Of a stretch of 64,000 bases of DNA, positions 15,558 to 25,400 are shown in pieces. Source of the DNA: Streptomyces sp. NRRL F-2580 (GTDB taxonomy: Bacteria > Actinomycetota > Actinomycetes > Streptomycetales > Streptomycetaceae); the NCBI RefSeq assembly GCF_000720115.1, contig NZ_JOIR01000002.1, positions 124,001 to 188,000 on the forward strand, read 5' to 3'. The notes under the pieces were generated by a model. That model was not told the origin of the DNA. It saw only the letters and a program-made list of their open reading frames with translations, and made no database searches. Made by a program: the position numbers and the translations under genes. Numbering within the stretch: the stretch's first letter is position 1; each line of letters opens with the position of its first letter.

Positions 15558-17756
15558 TCAGCCGCGCGGGTACCGGGCCAGCCAGCCGGAGGAGGCCTCC
15601 GTGGGGCTGTGGAGGCTCGGGCCCTGGGTCATCTCCAGGGCGAAGTCCTCGGCCATCTCCAGCAGCGTGGCGCGGCCTTCGAGCTCGGCGAGCCAGGCGG
15701 CCGGGAGGGCCGTCTCGCCGTGGAGGGCGCCGAGCAGCGCCCCGCACAGGGCGCCGGCGGCGGTGGAGTCGCCACCGTGGTTGACGGCGAGGCGCAGGCC
15801 GTGGGCGATGTCCTCGGCTACGAGGGCGCAGTAGACGGCGACGGCGAGTGCGTCCGCGGCGTCCGGGCCGCCGGTGTGGGGGCCGTGGCCGTGGGGGGCG
15901 TGGGCGTCGGGGCTGCCGGCGTCCGGGCTGTCGGCCGCCCGGCCCAGGGTTTCGACGGCCCGGGGCCCCGGCGAGCCCTGGGTGACGGCCGACAGGGCGC
16001 GCTGGAGCGCGTCCGTGACGGGCTGGTGGCCGGGGCGGCCGCCCAGCAGCCCCAGGGTCCGCTGGACGGCCGCGTCGAGGGAGTCGCCGCGGGTCAGGCC
16101 GTGGACGATGACGGCGAGCGCGCCGGCCGAGAAAAAGGCGGTCGGGTGGCCGTGGCTCTGCGCGGCGCACTCGACGGCGAGCTGGAGGACGAGGGCCGGC
16201 TCCCAGCCGACCAGCAGCCCGAAGGGGGCCGAACGGGTGGCGGCGGCCGCGTCGCGGGCGGCGGGGTTCTTCGGCTGGTCGAGGGTGCCGAGGACGTCGT
16301 CGGCGAAGCCGGTCAGGCAGGCGCGGGCCGGGCCGCGCCGGGCGTAGAGCCACTCCTCCTGCGCGAGCCAGCCGTTGTCCTTGCGGCGCTCGTCGGGGCC
16401 CCAGTCGTTCTGCGTGGCGGCCCAGCGCAGGTACGCGCGGTGGATGTCGGTGGGCGGGTGCCAGGCGCCGGTGTCCCGGCGCACGTGGGCCCGTATCAGC
16501 CCGTCCACGGTGAACAGGGTGAGCTGGGTGGCGGCGGTGACCCGGCCGTGGCGGCCGTGGGCGGGCGCGGTCAGGCCGTCGGGGCCGTGGGCCTCGCGGA
16601 TGTCGTCGAGGGTGAGGCGGGCGAGGGGCGCGCCGAGGGCGTCGCCGAGCGCGGAGCCGAGGAGCGTGCCGCGGACACGGCTGCGGAAGTCCTGCTGCTC
16701 GATGCGGCCCCACAGCCCGGTGACGACGGCACGCGCGAGCGTCCGCCCCTCGCCTGCGGCGGGCTCGGCCACCCCCTGCCCCGCGGGCCCGGCTCCGGCC
16801 GCGGGCGCGGGCCCGCGCCCGGCGGTGCCGTCGCCGGTCCCGTGCCCGGCCACGGCAACGGGCGCACCCGTGTGCCCGGTTCCCGCCGCAGGCGCGGTCG
16901 GTCCGGCAGGGGGGCCGGCCGCGGGCCCGTGTCCGGCGGGGCCGGCGGGGCCGGCAACGGGTGCGGCCAGGTGCCCGGTTCCGGCCGCGGCTGCGGGGCC
17001 GTGCCCGGCAGGGCCGTCGCCGGCCCCGTACCCGGCGTCGCCAACGAGTGCACCGGTGTGCCCGGTTACGGCCATGGGCGCGGCGGCTCCGGCCGCCGGC
17101 CCGTGACCGGCGGGGCCGGCGTCGCCGAAGGGCACGGCCGGGTGTCCGGTTCCGGGGCCCGCCCCCTGCCCTGCGGGCCCGGCGGCGAACCGGGCCCCGT
17201 ACCCGCCGGAACCGGCTACGTCCAGGGGCGGGGGGCCGGCCGGGACCCCGGGCGGGGGTCCTGCCGCGGGTTCGGAGCCGACCACCGGCGCGGCGGGTAC
17301 GCCCGCGGGCCCGGCTACGCCCATGGGCGCGGGCATGTGTCCGGGTCCGACGGGCCCGGCTGCGGGGTGAGCCGCGGGCTCGGCGAAGGGCAGGGGTTCT
17401 GCCGCGGCTCCGGCTACGCCCATGGGCGCGGGCAGGTGTCCGGGGCCGAAGGGTCCGGGTCCGGCTGCGGCGACGAACCCCGCCACCGGGTCGGCCGGGA
17501 ATTCGGCTGTGGGTCCTGCCAAGGCTCCGGGGGTGAACCCGGCGCCGGGGCCCGCCGCGGGCTCGGCGGCGGGTGCGGCGAGGGGCGGGGGGCCGGCCGG
17601 GAATCTGGCCAGGGGGCCCGCCGCGGCCGGGCGGCCCGGCAGGGCGTGTCCGGCTTCGGGTACGGGCCCCGTTCCGCTGTTCGTACCGATCACTTCGTCC
17701 ACCCCCGGCACCGCGCTCCCCGCTGACCACTCCACCCGATGCCCGGCGCCCGGCAC
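15558..17756 (-). CDS. ADP-ribosylglycohydrolase family protein with a long Ala/Gly/Pro low-complexity N-terminus
   Basis: The C-terminal half (about residues 355-732) is an ADP-ribosyl-[dinitrogen reductase] hydrolase-like fold: RVRGTLLGSALGDALGAPLA is the N-terminal GxxxGDxxG motif, FFSAGALAVIVHG is central, and VNHGGDSTAAGALCGALLGA is the metal-binding D-S-T motif. It should remove ADP-ribose from proteins or small molecules. The first 350 residues are repeats of units such as GPAGHGPAAG and GHxPAPMGVAG with no predicted fold. The start is uncertain: GTG 17756 is the outermost, and in-frame GTGs at 17711 and 17693 have better upstream purine tracts. The catalytic domain itself is of normal length. 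Confidence 0.82.
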   Translation of the reverse strand: MPGAGHRVEWSAGSAVPGVDEVIGTNSGTGPVPEAGHALPGRPAAAGPLARFPAGPPPLAAPAAEPAAGPGAGFTPGALAGPTAEFPADPVAGFVAAAGPGPFGPGHLPAPMGVAGAAAEPLPFAEPAAHPAAGPVGPGHMPAPMGVAGPAGVPAAPVVGSEPAAGPPPGVPAGPPPLDVAGSGGYGARFAAGPAGQGAGPGTGHPAVPFGDAGPAGHGPAAGAAAPMAVTGHTGALVGDAGYGAGDGPAGHGPAAAAGTGHLAAPVAGPAGPAGHGPAAGPPAGPTAPAAGTGHTGAPVAVAGHGTGDGTAGRGPAPAAGAGPAGQGVAEPAAGEGRTLARAVVTGLWGRIEQQDFRSRVRGTLLGSALGDALGAPLARLTLDDIREAHGPDGLTAPAHGRHGRVTAATQLTLFTVDGLIRAHVRRDTGAWHPPTDIHRAYLRWAATQNDWGPDERRKDNGWLAQEEWLYARRGPARACLTGFADDVLGTLDQPKNPAARDAAAATRSAPFGLLVGWEPALVLQLAVECAAQSHGHPTAFFSAGALAVIVHGLTRGDSLDAAVQRTLGLLGGRPGHQPVTDALQRALSAVTQGSPGPRAVETLGRAADSPDAGSPDAHAPHGHGPHTGGPDAADALAVAVYCALVAEDIAHGLRLAVNHGGDSTAAGALCGALLGALHGETALPAAWLAELEGRATLLEMAEDFALEMTQGPSLHSPTEASSGWLARYPRG
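16745..17660 (-). repeat. Degenerate Gly/Pro/Ala-coding tandem repeats within the glycohydrolase gene
   Basis: About 0.9 kb of imperfect repeats based on GGNCCNGCNGG-like units encode GHGPAAG, APMGVAG and GTGHxAAPVA blocks. At least two copies of PAPMGVAG and four of GHGPA(A/P) are visible. Such regions vary in length between strains and are prone to misassembly. Confidence 0.7.
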
Positions 17757-17952
17757 TGCACTCGTACCCGCCGCGCATGCGAAAGCCTCACCGTAGTGGA
17801 CAGCTTCGATCGAATCCGGAAGTGGTTCGCCAAGAGGCCCGTAAGTGATCAGAGAACGGCCAGATCACCAATATTTCCGGCCGCCCCTCTGGCTCATGAC
17901 ACGTTTTGCCACTTGCCGTCGAACCGGTTGGTTTCGGCCATGCCTCGGCTCC

Positions 17953-18161
17953 GCCTCCTTCCAGACCCTGCCGAAGACCCCCGACGAGGCCGTCAAGGCC
18001 AGGGTCGACGCCGAGAAGGCGATGGTCAGCGGCGACGGCGGCAAGAAGGCGTACACCCAGGTCTTCGACGGGATGCGCAACGACCGCAGCCGCTCCGTCC
18101 TCTTCCACTGCACCGCCGGCAAGGACCACACCGGCTCAAGAAGGACCTGCTCGTCGGCTGA
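17953..18161 (+). pseudogene. Remnant of a tyrosine/serine protein phosphatase gene (Y_phosphatase3-like)
   Basis: The plus strand encodes SFQTLPKTPDEAVKAR, then YTQVFDGMRND, then VLFHCTAGKDHTG, which is the P-loop HCxAGKDRTG of these phosphatases with the catalytic Arg changed to His (codon 18127-18129). Right after it the frame breaks at about 18135, and the next frame reads LKKDLLVG-stop (18135-18161), matching the usual C-terminal end of the family. So the N-terminal half is missing and roughly 100 residues between the P-loop and the C-terminus are deleted. No start codon context is preserved. It is very unlikely to be active. Confidence 0.75.
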
Positions 18162-18225
18162 CCGCCCCCAGGAGCGTGCGCGGGCCCGGCCGGACGCCAC
18201 ACCGGCCGGGCACCGCGCGCCGCCG

Positions 18226-20802
18226 TCAGTCCAGTACGGGCAGCAGTTCCGGCAGGTGCCCGTCCGAGGCGCGGGCCGCGTCCTGCCGCTCCCGCGGCAC
18301 CTCCCCGTACAGCGTCGTACGGGCCTTCGCGGGCCGCCCGGCCGCCTCGGCGACGGCGATCAGGTCCTGGACGGACTTGTACGAGCCGTAACTCGACCCC
18401 GCCATCCGGGAGATGGTCTCCTCCATCAGGGTCCCGCCCAGGTCGTTCGCCCCGGACCGGAGCATCTCGGCCGCGCCCTCCGAGCCCAGCTTCACCCAGC
18501 TCGTCTGGATGTTCGTGATGTGCGGGTGGAGCAGGATCCGCGCCATCGCCGTCACCGCACGGTTGTCGCGGACCGTCGGGCCAGGCCGGGCGATGCCCGC
18601 CAGGTACACGGGCGCGTTGGTGTGGATGAAGGGGAGCGTCACGAACTCCGTGAAACCACCGGTCTGCTGCTGGATCCGGGCCAGGGTGCGGAAGTGGCCG
18701 AGCCAGTGCCGCGGCTGGTCCACGTGCCCGTACATCATGGTCGACGAGGACCGGATGCCGAGCTCGTGCGCCGTCGTGATGACGTCGATCCAGTCCGCCG
18801 TCGGCAGCTTCCCCTTCGTGAGCACCCAGCGGACCTCGTCGTCGAGGATCTCGGCCGCCGTGCCCGGGATGGAATCCAGCCCCGCCTCCTTGGCCGCCGT
18901 CAGCCAGTCCCGTACGGACATCCCCGTCCGCGTGGCCCCGTTGACGACCTCCATCGGCGAGAAGGCGTGCACGTGCATGCCGGGGACCCGCTCCTTCACC
19001 GCGCGCGCGATGTCGAAGTACGCCGTCCCGGGCAGGTCCGGATGGATGCCGCCCTGCATGCACACCTCGACCGCGCCGACGTCCCAGGCCTGGGCCGCGC
19101 GGTCCGCGACCTGGTCCAGCGACAGCGTGTACGCGTCGGCGTCCGTGCGGCGCTGCGCGAACGCGCAGAAACGGCAGCCGGTGTAGCAGACGTTGGTGAA
19201 GTTGATGTTCCGCGTGACGATGTAGGTGACCTCGTCGCCCACGACCGACCTGCGCAGGTCGTCGGCGATCCGGCACAGCGCGTCGAGGGCCGGGCCGTCC
19301 GCGTGCAGCAGCGCCAGCGCCTGCGCGTCGGTCAGCCTCGTCGGATCGTCCGCGGCCTGCGCGAGGGCGGCGCGCACGTCGGTGTCGATGCGCTCGGCCA
19401 CCATCCCGGGAGCCGCCGCCTCGCGCAGGGCGTCCCAGTCGCCGTAGACGTGGTCGAAGTCCTCGCGGCGGTCCCCGGTGCGGCCTTCGGAGTCGATGGT
19501 GGCGTGCAGGTCGGTGCGCCCGTAGGCGACGAACCCCTCGTCGGGCTCCTGCCAGGGCCGCCCCTCGACGGTGGCCGTCTCGTCGGCCAGCCCGGTCTCC
19601 GGGTCGGCCAGCGCCCGTACGTGCGGCAGCAGCCGCGGGTCCAGCCACGGCTCGCCGCGCTGCAGGAACTCCGGATAGATGGTGAGGCGTTCGCGCAGCT
19701 CGAAGCCGGCGGCCCGGGTGCGCTCGGCCAGCTCCTCGATGTGCGGCCACGGGCGCTCGGGATTCACGTGGTCGGGGGTCAGCGGCGAGACCCCGCCCCA
19801 GTCGTCGATGCCGGCGCCGATGAGCAGCGCGTACTCGGCGTCCACCAGGTTCGGCGGGGCCTGGATCCGCGCGCTCGGGCCCAGGATGTGCCGGGCGACG
19901 GCGATGGCGGCGGCCAGCTCCTCCAGCTCCGCGTCCGGCATGCCGCGCATGGCGGTGTCCGGCTTGGCGCGGAAGTTCTGGACGATGACCTCCTGGATGC
20001 CGTGGTAGCTGCGCTGGATCCGGCGGAGCTCGAAGAAGGCCTCGGCCCGCTCCTCGTACGACTCGCCGATGCCGATCAGCACCCCGGTGGTGAAGGGGAC
20101 GTTCGAACGCCCCGCGTCCTCCAGCACCCGCAGCCGTACGGCCGGTTCCTTGTCGGGGGAGCCGTGGTGGGGGCCGCCCGGCTCGGACCACAGGCGGGTG
20201 GCGGTGGTCTCCAGCATCATGCCCATGCTCGGTGCGACAGGCTTGAGGCGCTGGAGGTCGGACCACGACATGACGCCGGGGTTGAGGTGCGGGAGCAGCC
20301 CCGTCTCCTCCAGGACGCGGATCGCCATGGCGCGGACGTAGGCGAGGGTGTCGTCGTAGCCGTGCGCGTCGAGCCACTCGCGGGCCTCGGGCCAGCGGTC
20401 CTCGGGACGGTCGCCGAGGGTGAACAGCGCTTCCTTGCAGCCCATCGCCGCGCCCTGGCGGGCGATGTCGAGGACCTCGTCGGGGGAGAGGTACAGGCCG
20501 TGGCCGGCCTTGCGGAGCTTGCCGGGCACGGTCACGAAGGTGCAGTAGTGACACCGGTCGCGGCACAGCCGGGTGAGCGGAATGAAGACCTTGCGCGAGT
20601 ACGTGATGACACCGGGGCGCCCGGCGGCGGCGAGCCCGGAGTCCCTTACGCGTGCGGCGGACGCGGCGAGGTCCCGCAGGGCCTCGCCGCGCGCCTGGAG
20701 GAGCACGGCCGCCTCGGTCGCGTCGAGCGCGACGCCGTCTCGCGCCCGCCGGAGCGCGCGGCGCATCGCGTTGTCGGTCGGAGCGTCACTCGGAGTGGTC
20801 AT
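18226..20802 (-). CDS. fbiC: Bifunctional FO synthase (CofG-CofH fusion)
   Basis: An 858-aa fused radical SAM enzyme that makes 7,8-didemethyl-8-hydroxy-5-deazariboflavin (FO), the chromophore of coenzyme F420, from 5-amino-6-ribitylaminouracil and tyrosine. The CofG half has its [4Fe-4S] motif C-x3-C-x2-C at Cys80, Cys84 and Cys87 (CRDRCHYC). The CofH half has the second motif at Cys539, Cys543 and Cys546 (CYTGCRFC). Both are intact and the length is normal for actinobacterial FbiC. ATG 20802 is the clear start. It serves the F420-using proteins elsewhere in the window (8.8, 14.6 and 40.5 kb). Confidence 0.97.
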   Translation of the reverse strand: MTTPSDAPTDNAMRRALRRARDGVALDATEAAVLLQARGEALRDLAASAARVRDSGLAAAGRPGVITYSRKVFIPLTRLCRDRCHYCTFVTVPGKLRKAGHGLYLSPDEVLDIARQGAAMGCKEALFTLGDRPEDRWPEAREWLDAHGYDDTLAYVRAMAIRVLEETGLLPHLNPGVMSWSDLQRLKPVAPSMGMMLETTATRLWSEPGGPHHGSPDKEPAVRLRVLEDAGRSNVPFTTGVLIGIGESYEERAEAFFELRRIQRSYHGIQEVIVQNFRAKPDTAMRGMPDAELEELAAAIAVARHILGPSARIQAPPNLVDAEYALLIGAGIDDWGGVSPLTPDHVNPERPWPHIEELAERTRAAGFELRERLTIYPEFLQRGEPWLDPRLLPHVRALADPETGLADETATVEGRPWQEPDEGFVAYGRTDLHATIDSEGRTGDRREDFDHVYGDWDALREAAAPGMVAERIDTDVRAALAQAADDPTRLTDAQALALLHADGPALDALCRIADDLRRSVVGDEVTYIVTRNINFTNVCYTGCRFCAFAQRRTDADAYTLSLDQVADRAAQAWDVGAVEVCMQGGIHPDLPGTAYFDIARAVKERVPGMHVHAFSPMEVVNGATRTGMSVRDWLTAAKEAGLDSIPGTAAEILDDEVRWVLTKGKLPTADWIDVITTAHELGIRSSSTMMYGHVDQPRHWLGHFRTLARIQQQTGGFTEFVTLPFIHTNAPVYLAGIARPGPTVRDNRAVTAMARILLHPHITNIQTSWVKLGSEGAAEMLRSGANDLGGTLMEETISRMAGSSYGSYKSVQDLIAVAEAAGRPAKARTTLYGEVPRERQDAARASDGHLPELLPVLD

Positions 20803-20853
20803 GAGCCGAGCATACGATCCGACGTTCCGGTGGTGGGGCGGCGGTGGAGTGGC

Positions 20854-21636
20854 TCATCTCATCAGCTCACCGGCGTTGACCAGCAGAGACTGGCCGGTTA
20901 TCGCCCGCGCCCGGTCGCAGGCGAGGAACACGGCGGCGTCGGCGACGTCCCCGTCGGTGGCGAGATCGGGCAGCGCCATGCGCTCGGTCAGCCGCGCGTG
21001 GACCTCGGCCTCCGGGACGCCCTCGGTGTGGGCGGTGAAGGTGACGAAGGCCTGCACGGGCGGCCCCCACATCCAGCCGGGCAGCACGGTGTTGACGCGG
21101 ATCCGGTGGGGGCCGAGCTCGCGGGCCATGGAGTACATGGCGGAGGTCAGGGCCCCCTTGGAGGCGGCGTAGGCGGCCTGCTGCACCTCGTTGGGCGCGG
21201 CGACGGCGGACTGCGTCCCGATGATGACCACCGAACCCCCGCGCTCCTTGAGCGCGGGCAGACAGGCCCGGGTCATCCGCAGGGTCCCCAGCAGGTTGAC
21301 GTCGATGATCTGCTGCCAGGTCCCGAAGTCGGCGTCCTCCAAGCCCCCGAAGTACGAGTCCCAGGCGGCCACGTGCACGACGGCGTCGAGCCGGCCGAAG
21401 CGCGTGAGTGCGAGCGCGGCGAGGGCCTCGCACTGCCCCTCGTCGGAGATGTCGGTGGGGCGGTACGCGGTATGGGTCCCCTCGGGGTCGATCTCGGCGG
21501 CGGACTTGGCGAGGTTCGCCTCGGTCCGCGCCCCGAGCACGGCGTTCCCCCCGTCCCGCACGACGGCGGCGGCCACCTGGTGCCCCAGCCCGGCCCCAAC
21601 GCCGGAGACGATGACGGTCTTCCCTCGCAACAGCAT
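20854..21636 (-). CDS. Short-chain dehydrogenase/reductase
   Basis: 260 aa from ATG 21636, with GGAGAGG 6 nt upstream. Classical SDR: VSGVGAGLGHQ supplies the G-x3-G-x-G nucleotide-binding turn (about residues 11-19), NLLGTL the central Asn, IIGTQSAVAAPN the Ser, and YAASKGAL the Tyr/Lys pair, all in order. It oxidises or reduces an alcohol/ketone with NAD(P)(H); the substrate is unknown. It lies 52 bp upstream of the FO synthase gene on the same strand and may be cotranscribed with it, although no functional link is evident. Confidence 0.9.
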   Translation of the reverse strand: MLLRGKTVIVSGVGAGLGHQVAAAVVRDGGNAVLGARTEANLAKSAAEIDPEGTHTAYRPTDISDEGQCEALAALALTRFGRLDAVVHVAAWDSYFGGLEDADFGTWQQIIDVNLLGTLRMTRACLPALKERGGSVVIIGTQSAVAAPNEVQQAAYAASKGALTSAMYSMARELGPHRIRVNTVLPGWMWGPPVQAFVTFTAHTEGVPEAEVHARLTERMALPDLATDGDVADAAVFLACDRARAITGQSLLVNAGELMR

Positions 21637-21725
21637 GACGGACCTCTCCGGACGGCACGGCACATCTGACGGTTCGTCAGGCTACGGCGCGGGCGCGGCG
21701 GTGTGAAGGGGTGCGCGGCGCGCGC

Positions 21726-21860
21726 TCACGCCGCCGCAGCGAGCAAGCCCCGCACACGCGCCTCCGCGATCCGAAGGAACCCGGGAGGAGCTTCGCCCGG
21801 GGCGATGCCCTCCGTGTCGACCCGGCCCAGCAGGCGGGCCATCGGGCGGTTCATCTCCAT
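21726..21860 (-). CDS. Possible short ORF or gene remnant, 44 aa
   Basis: A 44-codon frame (MEMNRPMARLLGRVDTEG ... RVRGLLAAAA) with protein-like composition occupies an otherwise empty 349-bp spacer. There is no convincing ribosome-binding site and no family match. It may be the tail of a lost gene or chance. Low confidence. Confidence 0.25.
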   Translation of the reverse strand: MEMNRPMARLLGRVDTEGIAPGEAPPGFLRIAEARVRGLLAAAA

Positions 21861-21985
21861 CCGCCATCCTCCTCTTTAAGCGGCGGAGCCCCGTCTTGAT
21901 GCCGGCCCGGAATCGCGTAAGGTCGCTCACCGCTCTACAGAAGGCTGCTCGGGTCATCGGGGGTGGATGGATCCTGAATCCTGCA

Positions 21986-22402
21986 TCAATCGATGCCCTC
22001 GGAAGCCTCGAGAAACTTCTTCCGGTCACGTTCGATGTATGGCGAAAGATCGCTGAGTAGGTGCAGGATCTCCCGCATTTCCCTGGCGAGGTCAGGGTGC
22101 GCGACCCAGGTTGCCGCTTCGCGGGTGAGTACCGCCGACAGCAGGTCATCGTCATAGAAGCCCCCATCGTTCTGGGCTGGTGCCGTTTCGCGGAGAATTT
22201 CAAGTGCGCGGGGAAGCGTCCACCGTAGCCCGACATCCTGTCCAATGAGGCGCCCAAGTTCGTACGCTGTCAGCCCGCCAACCGGGCGCCGCCGTAGCCC
22301 GTGGACCGTTTTGACCAGACTGGTCGACTCGGCCGGCGGATCAGGCCAGCTGTCCCCTTCGAGTTCTTCGAGGGTGCGGCTGGCTTCGGGGTTTTTGTTC
22401 AT
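21986..22402 (-). CDS. CdiI_2-like immunity protein for the RHS toxin
   Basis: A 138-aa cytoplasmic protein: TLEELEGDSWPDPP, STSLVKTVHGLRRRPVGGLT and LGRLIGQDVGLRWTLPRAL fit the contact-dependent growth inhibition immunity family (CdiI_2 type), which runs LEELEG-WxxPP, LVxxxHxLRxxPI, LRxLIGQxxGL. The start follows AAGGACGCAA. It lies 24 bp after the RHS toxin gene on the same strand, the expected place for the cognate immunity gene. Codon use here is less GC-extreme than in the RHS body, suggesting that the toxin tip and immunity gene were swapped in together. Confidence 0.82.
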   Translation of the reverse strand: MNKNPEASRTLEELEGDSWPDPPAESTSLVKTVHGLRRRPVGGLTAYELGRLIGQDVGLRWTLPRALEILRETAPAQNDGGFYDDDLLSAVLTREAATWVAHPDLAREMREILHLLSDLSPYIERDRKKFLEASEGID

Positions 22403-22426
22403 TTGCGTCCTTCACATGGGCGGGAG

Positions 22427-25400
22427 CTATCTATGTCCGATTGAATGAAGGAAGCCATTTAGGCGATCAAGCATTTGAATTGCTTCCTTCCGTTTGTTTA
22501 TCAGTACCTCGAGTCCGCGGTCGGTGATGGAGTCCGGGAGATTGGAAATCTCACGCTCCAGCGTCCTCCTTACGTGATCGAGTCCGTTTCTGGCCTGGGT
22601 TAGGTCGGCGATGTGATCAAATGGTGTTCCGTCCTTCTTTCTCGCTACGACCTCTCCGCCGGCCTCTCTTCGCGCGGCATCGTAGTGATTGTGATTTGGT
22701 TGGGAGTTGATTTCCCCTACCGGGTCTGCCTTTATGTTTTCTAGCTTCTCTATCGCGCGCTGAGCTGCATCGCTCAGCCCCAGCTTGGGGCACGGCGTCA
22801 GGCCCAGGGGATCCGACCACGTGTGGGGATTGTGGACGTACGTGGCCGGGTTGGGGGCCGGGGCCAGGCCCAGGGGGTCCGGGGTGAGGTAGCGGGCCGT
22901 TTCGGGGTCGTACGTGCGGAAGTAGTTGTGGTGGAGGCCCGACTCGGGGTCGAAGTACTGGCCGGGGAAGCGGAGGGGGGTGTAGGCGGCGGCGTCGCGG
23001 GTCCAGGCGGTGGAGCCCCAGAGGGTCGAGCGGGCGCGCCAGGCGATCTCGCCCGCCTCGTCGACCAGTTCGCGCGGGGTGCCGATGAGGTCCGTGACGA
23101 TGGCGAAGAAGCGGTCGTCCGTGGTGCCGAGGACGCGTTCCGCCTGGGTGAGCGGGTGCAGGCCGTGGTGGGTCCAGGTGAGGGTGACCGGGCCGGCCGT
23201 CTGCTCACAGAGGGTGGTGCCGTCCCACGTGAAGAGGGTTTCCTCCGCCACCTCGCCGGTGGGCGCGAGGCGCTGCTTGGCCGTGCGGCGGGACAGGGCG
23301 TCGTAGCGGTAGCGCCAGCGCGTGCCGTCCGGGGTGGTGACCCCGGTCAGGCGGTCCTCCGCGTCCCACTCGTAGTGCCAGGTGTCCGGCTTGCGCGAGA
23401 GGCGGGTCTTCTGCCGGAGGGTGACCCGGCCGAGGGCGTCGTGTTCGTAGCGGACCGAGCCGGCGCGGGTGATGCGGGTGCCGGTGTACGAGCGGTCGCC
23501 CCGGGCCTCCGCGCCCGGGTGACGGGACGGCCAGGAGGCGGCGGTCTGGTTGCCGGCGTCGTCATAGGCGTAGCGCTCGGTCCAGTCGGTCGCGTCGACC
23601 GCGGTGACGCGGGCCGCCGGGTCCAGGGTGAAGGTGCGGGGACCGGCGAGCGCGTCGTCGATCGCCGTGAGGGCGCCGTCCGCGCGGTAGCCGTACCCGC
23701 GGCGCTGGAGGGTGCGGCCGTCCCGGCCGACGAGGTGCTGGTCGGTGAGGCGCCCGACCGGGTCGTAGGCGTGGGCCAGGGTCAGGTCCGGGCCGATGGC
23801 GCGGGTCAGCTCCCGGCCCGCGGCGTCCCGCTCGAAGGTCAGGGTGCGGCCCGACGCGCTGAGGGCGCTGCGGCGGCCGGCCGCGTCGTACGTCCACTCG
23901 GAGAAGGCCCCGGCAGGCGTGGTGCGGCCGGCTCCGCGGCCCGCGGCGTCGTAGGTGCGGGTGAGGGTGCGCCCGTCGACCGTCTCCGAGACGACGCGGC
24001 CGTACTGGTCCCGTACCAGCGCCAGCGTGGTCCCGTCCGGCGAGACGGCCCGGGCCAGCTCGTCGAAGGCGTCGTACGCGTAGGACGTGACGCCGTCCGC
24101 CGTCTCCTTGCGCAGGAGGAGGGAGAGGGCGTCGTGCGCGTACGTGGTCGTGGCGCCGAGTGCGTTCGTACGGGAGACCAGGCGGCCCGCGGCGTCGTAG
24201 CCGTAGGTCAGGGTGCGGTCGTCGAAGTCCGTCTCGGAGGCGAGACGGCCCGCCGAGTCGTAGGCGTAGGTCCAGGTCAGGCCCTGGGGGTTGGTGACCG
24301 AGGTCAGGCGCAGCTCGGTGTCGTGGGTGAAGGAGTAGCGGACGCCGTCCGGGCCCGTCCGGGCGGTGAGGAGGTCGAAGTCCCCGTACTCGGAGAGCGT
24401 CACCCCGCCCACCGGGTCGGTGTGGGAGGTGCAGTTGCCCTCGCCGTCGTAGGTCCAGGACTCGGTGCTGCCGTCGGCGGACTGCCGGTGCAGCAGGCGG
24501 CCCTCCACGCTCCAGGTGAGGCGGGTGGTGTGCCCGAGCGGGTCGGTGACGGTGATCGGGCGGCCGAAGGCGTCGCGCGTGTACCGGGTCGTCGCGCCCA
24601 GCGGGTCGGTGATCTCCACGGGCAGGCCGGCCGGATCGCAGCGGACCGTGGTGACCGCACCCAGGGCGTCCGTCACCGAGGCCAGGTGACCGCGGACGTC
24701 ATAGGTGAAGCGGTTCGTCGCCCCGTGCGGGGCGGTGGCGGAGGTGCGGTTGCCGTGGCCGTCGTACGTCGCGCGGGTCACCCGGCCGTCCGGCTGGGTC
24801 ACCGTGACCGGCAGGCCCAGCGCGTCGTACTCGGCCTGTACCTCGCGCCCGTCGGGGCGGACCACCGTGGTGAGCCGCCCCTGCTCGTCGTAGACGTAGC
24901 GGGTCGTGTGGCCGAGCGGGTCGGTGCGGGTCAGGAGGTGGTCGTACGCGTCGTGCGTGAACTGGGTGACCGCGCCCGTCGGGTCGATTTCCGCGGTGAT
25001 CCGGGCGCGGTCGTCGACCAGGTACCGGGTCGCGTGGCCGTGGGAGTCGGTGTAGGTGGTGGAACCGTCCCCGTAGGCGAAGCGGACGTCGAGGTGGCCG
25101 TTGGCGCCGGACTGGGCGACGCAGCGGTGCTGATCGTCGTAGACGTAGTCGAAGTGGCGGTCGTTGGTGTCGGTCCAGGAGGTGATCCGGCCGAGTTCGT
25201 CGTAGCCGAACCGGAGCGGGCGGCCGGAGGAGTTGGTGACGTGGGTGAGGTGGCCGTCCGTGTACGCGTAGCGGAGCACTTCGGTGCCGTCGGCGAGCGC
25301 GAGGCCGGTTATTCGGCCTTCCGACGAGCTGAGGCGCAGCTCGTAGCCACCACTGTGGGACAGGGCGGTGGGCGTGCCCGTCTCGTCGTACGCGAAGGCG

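Noticed and set aside
14064..17726. 1220-codon plus-strand frame opposite the LLM and glycohydrolase genes
   Set aside because: Antisense to two clear enzymes; Gly/Arg repeats arise from the repeat tract on the other strand.
17845..21669. 1274-codon plus-strand frame across the FO synthase
   Set aside because: Only its first part holds the phosphatase remnant; the rest is antisense to the FO synthase and SDR genes.
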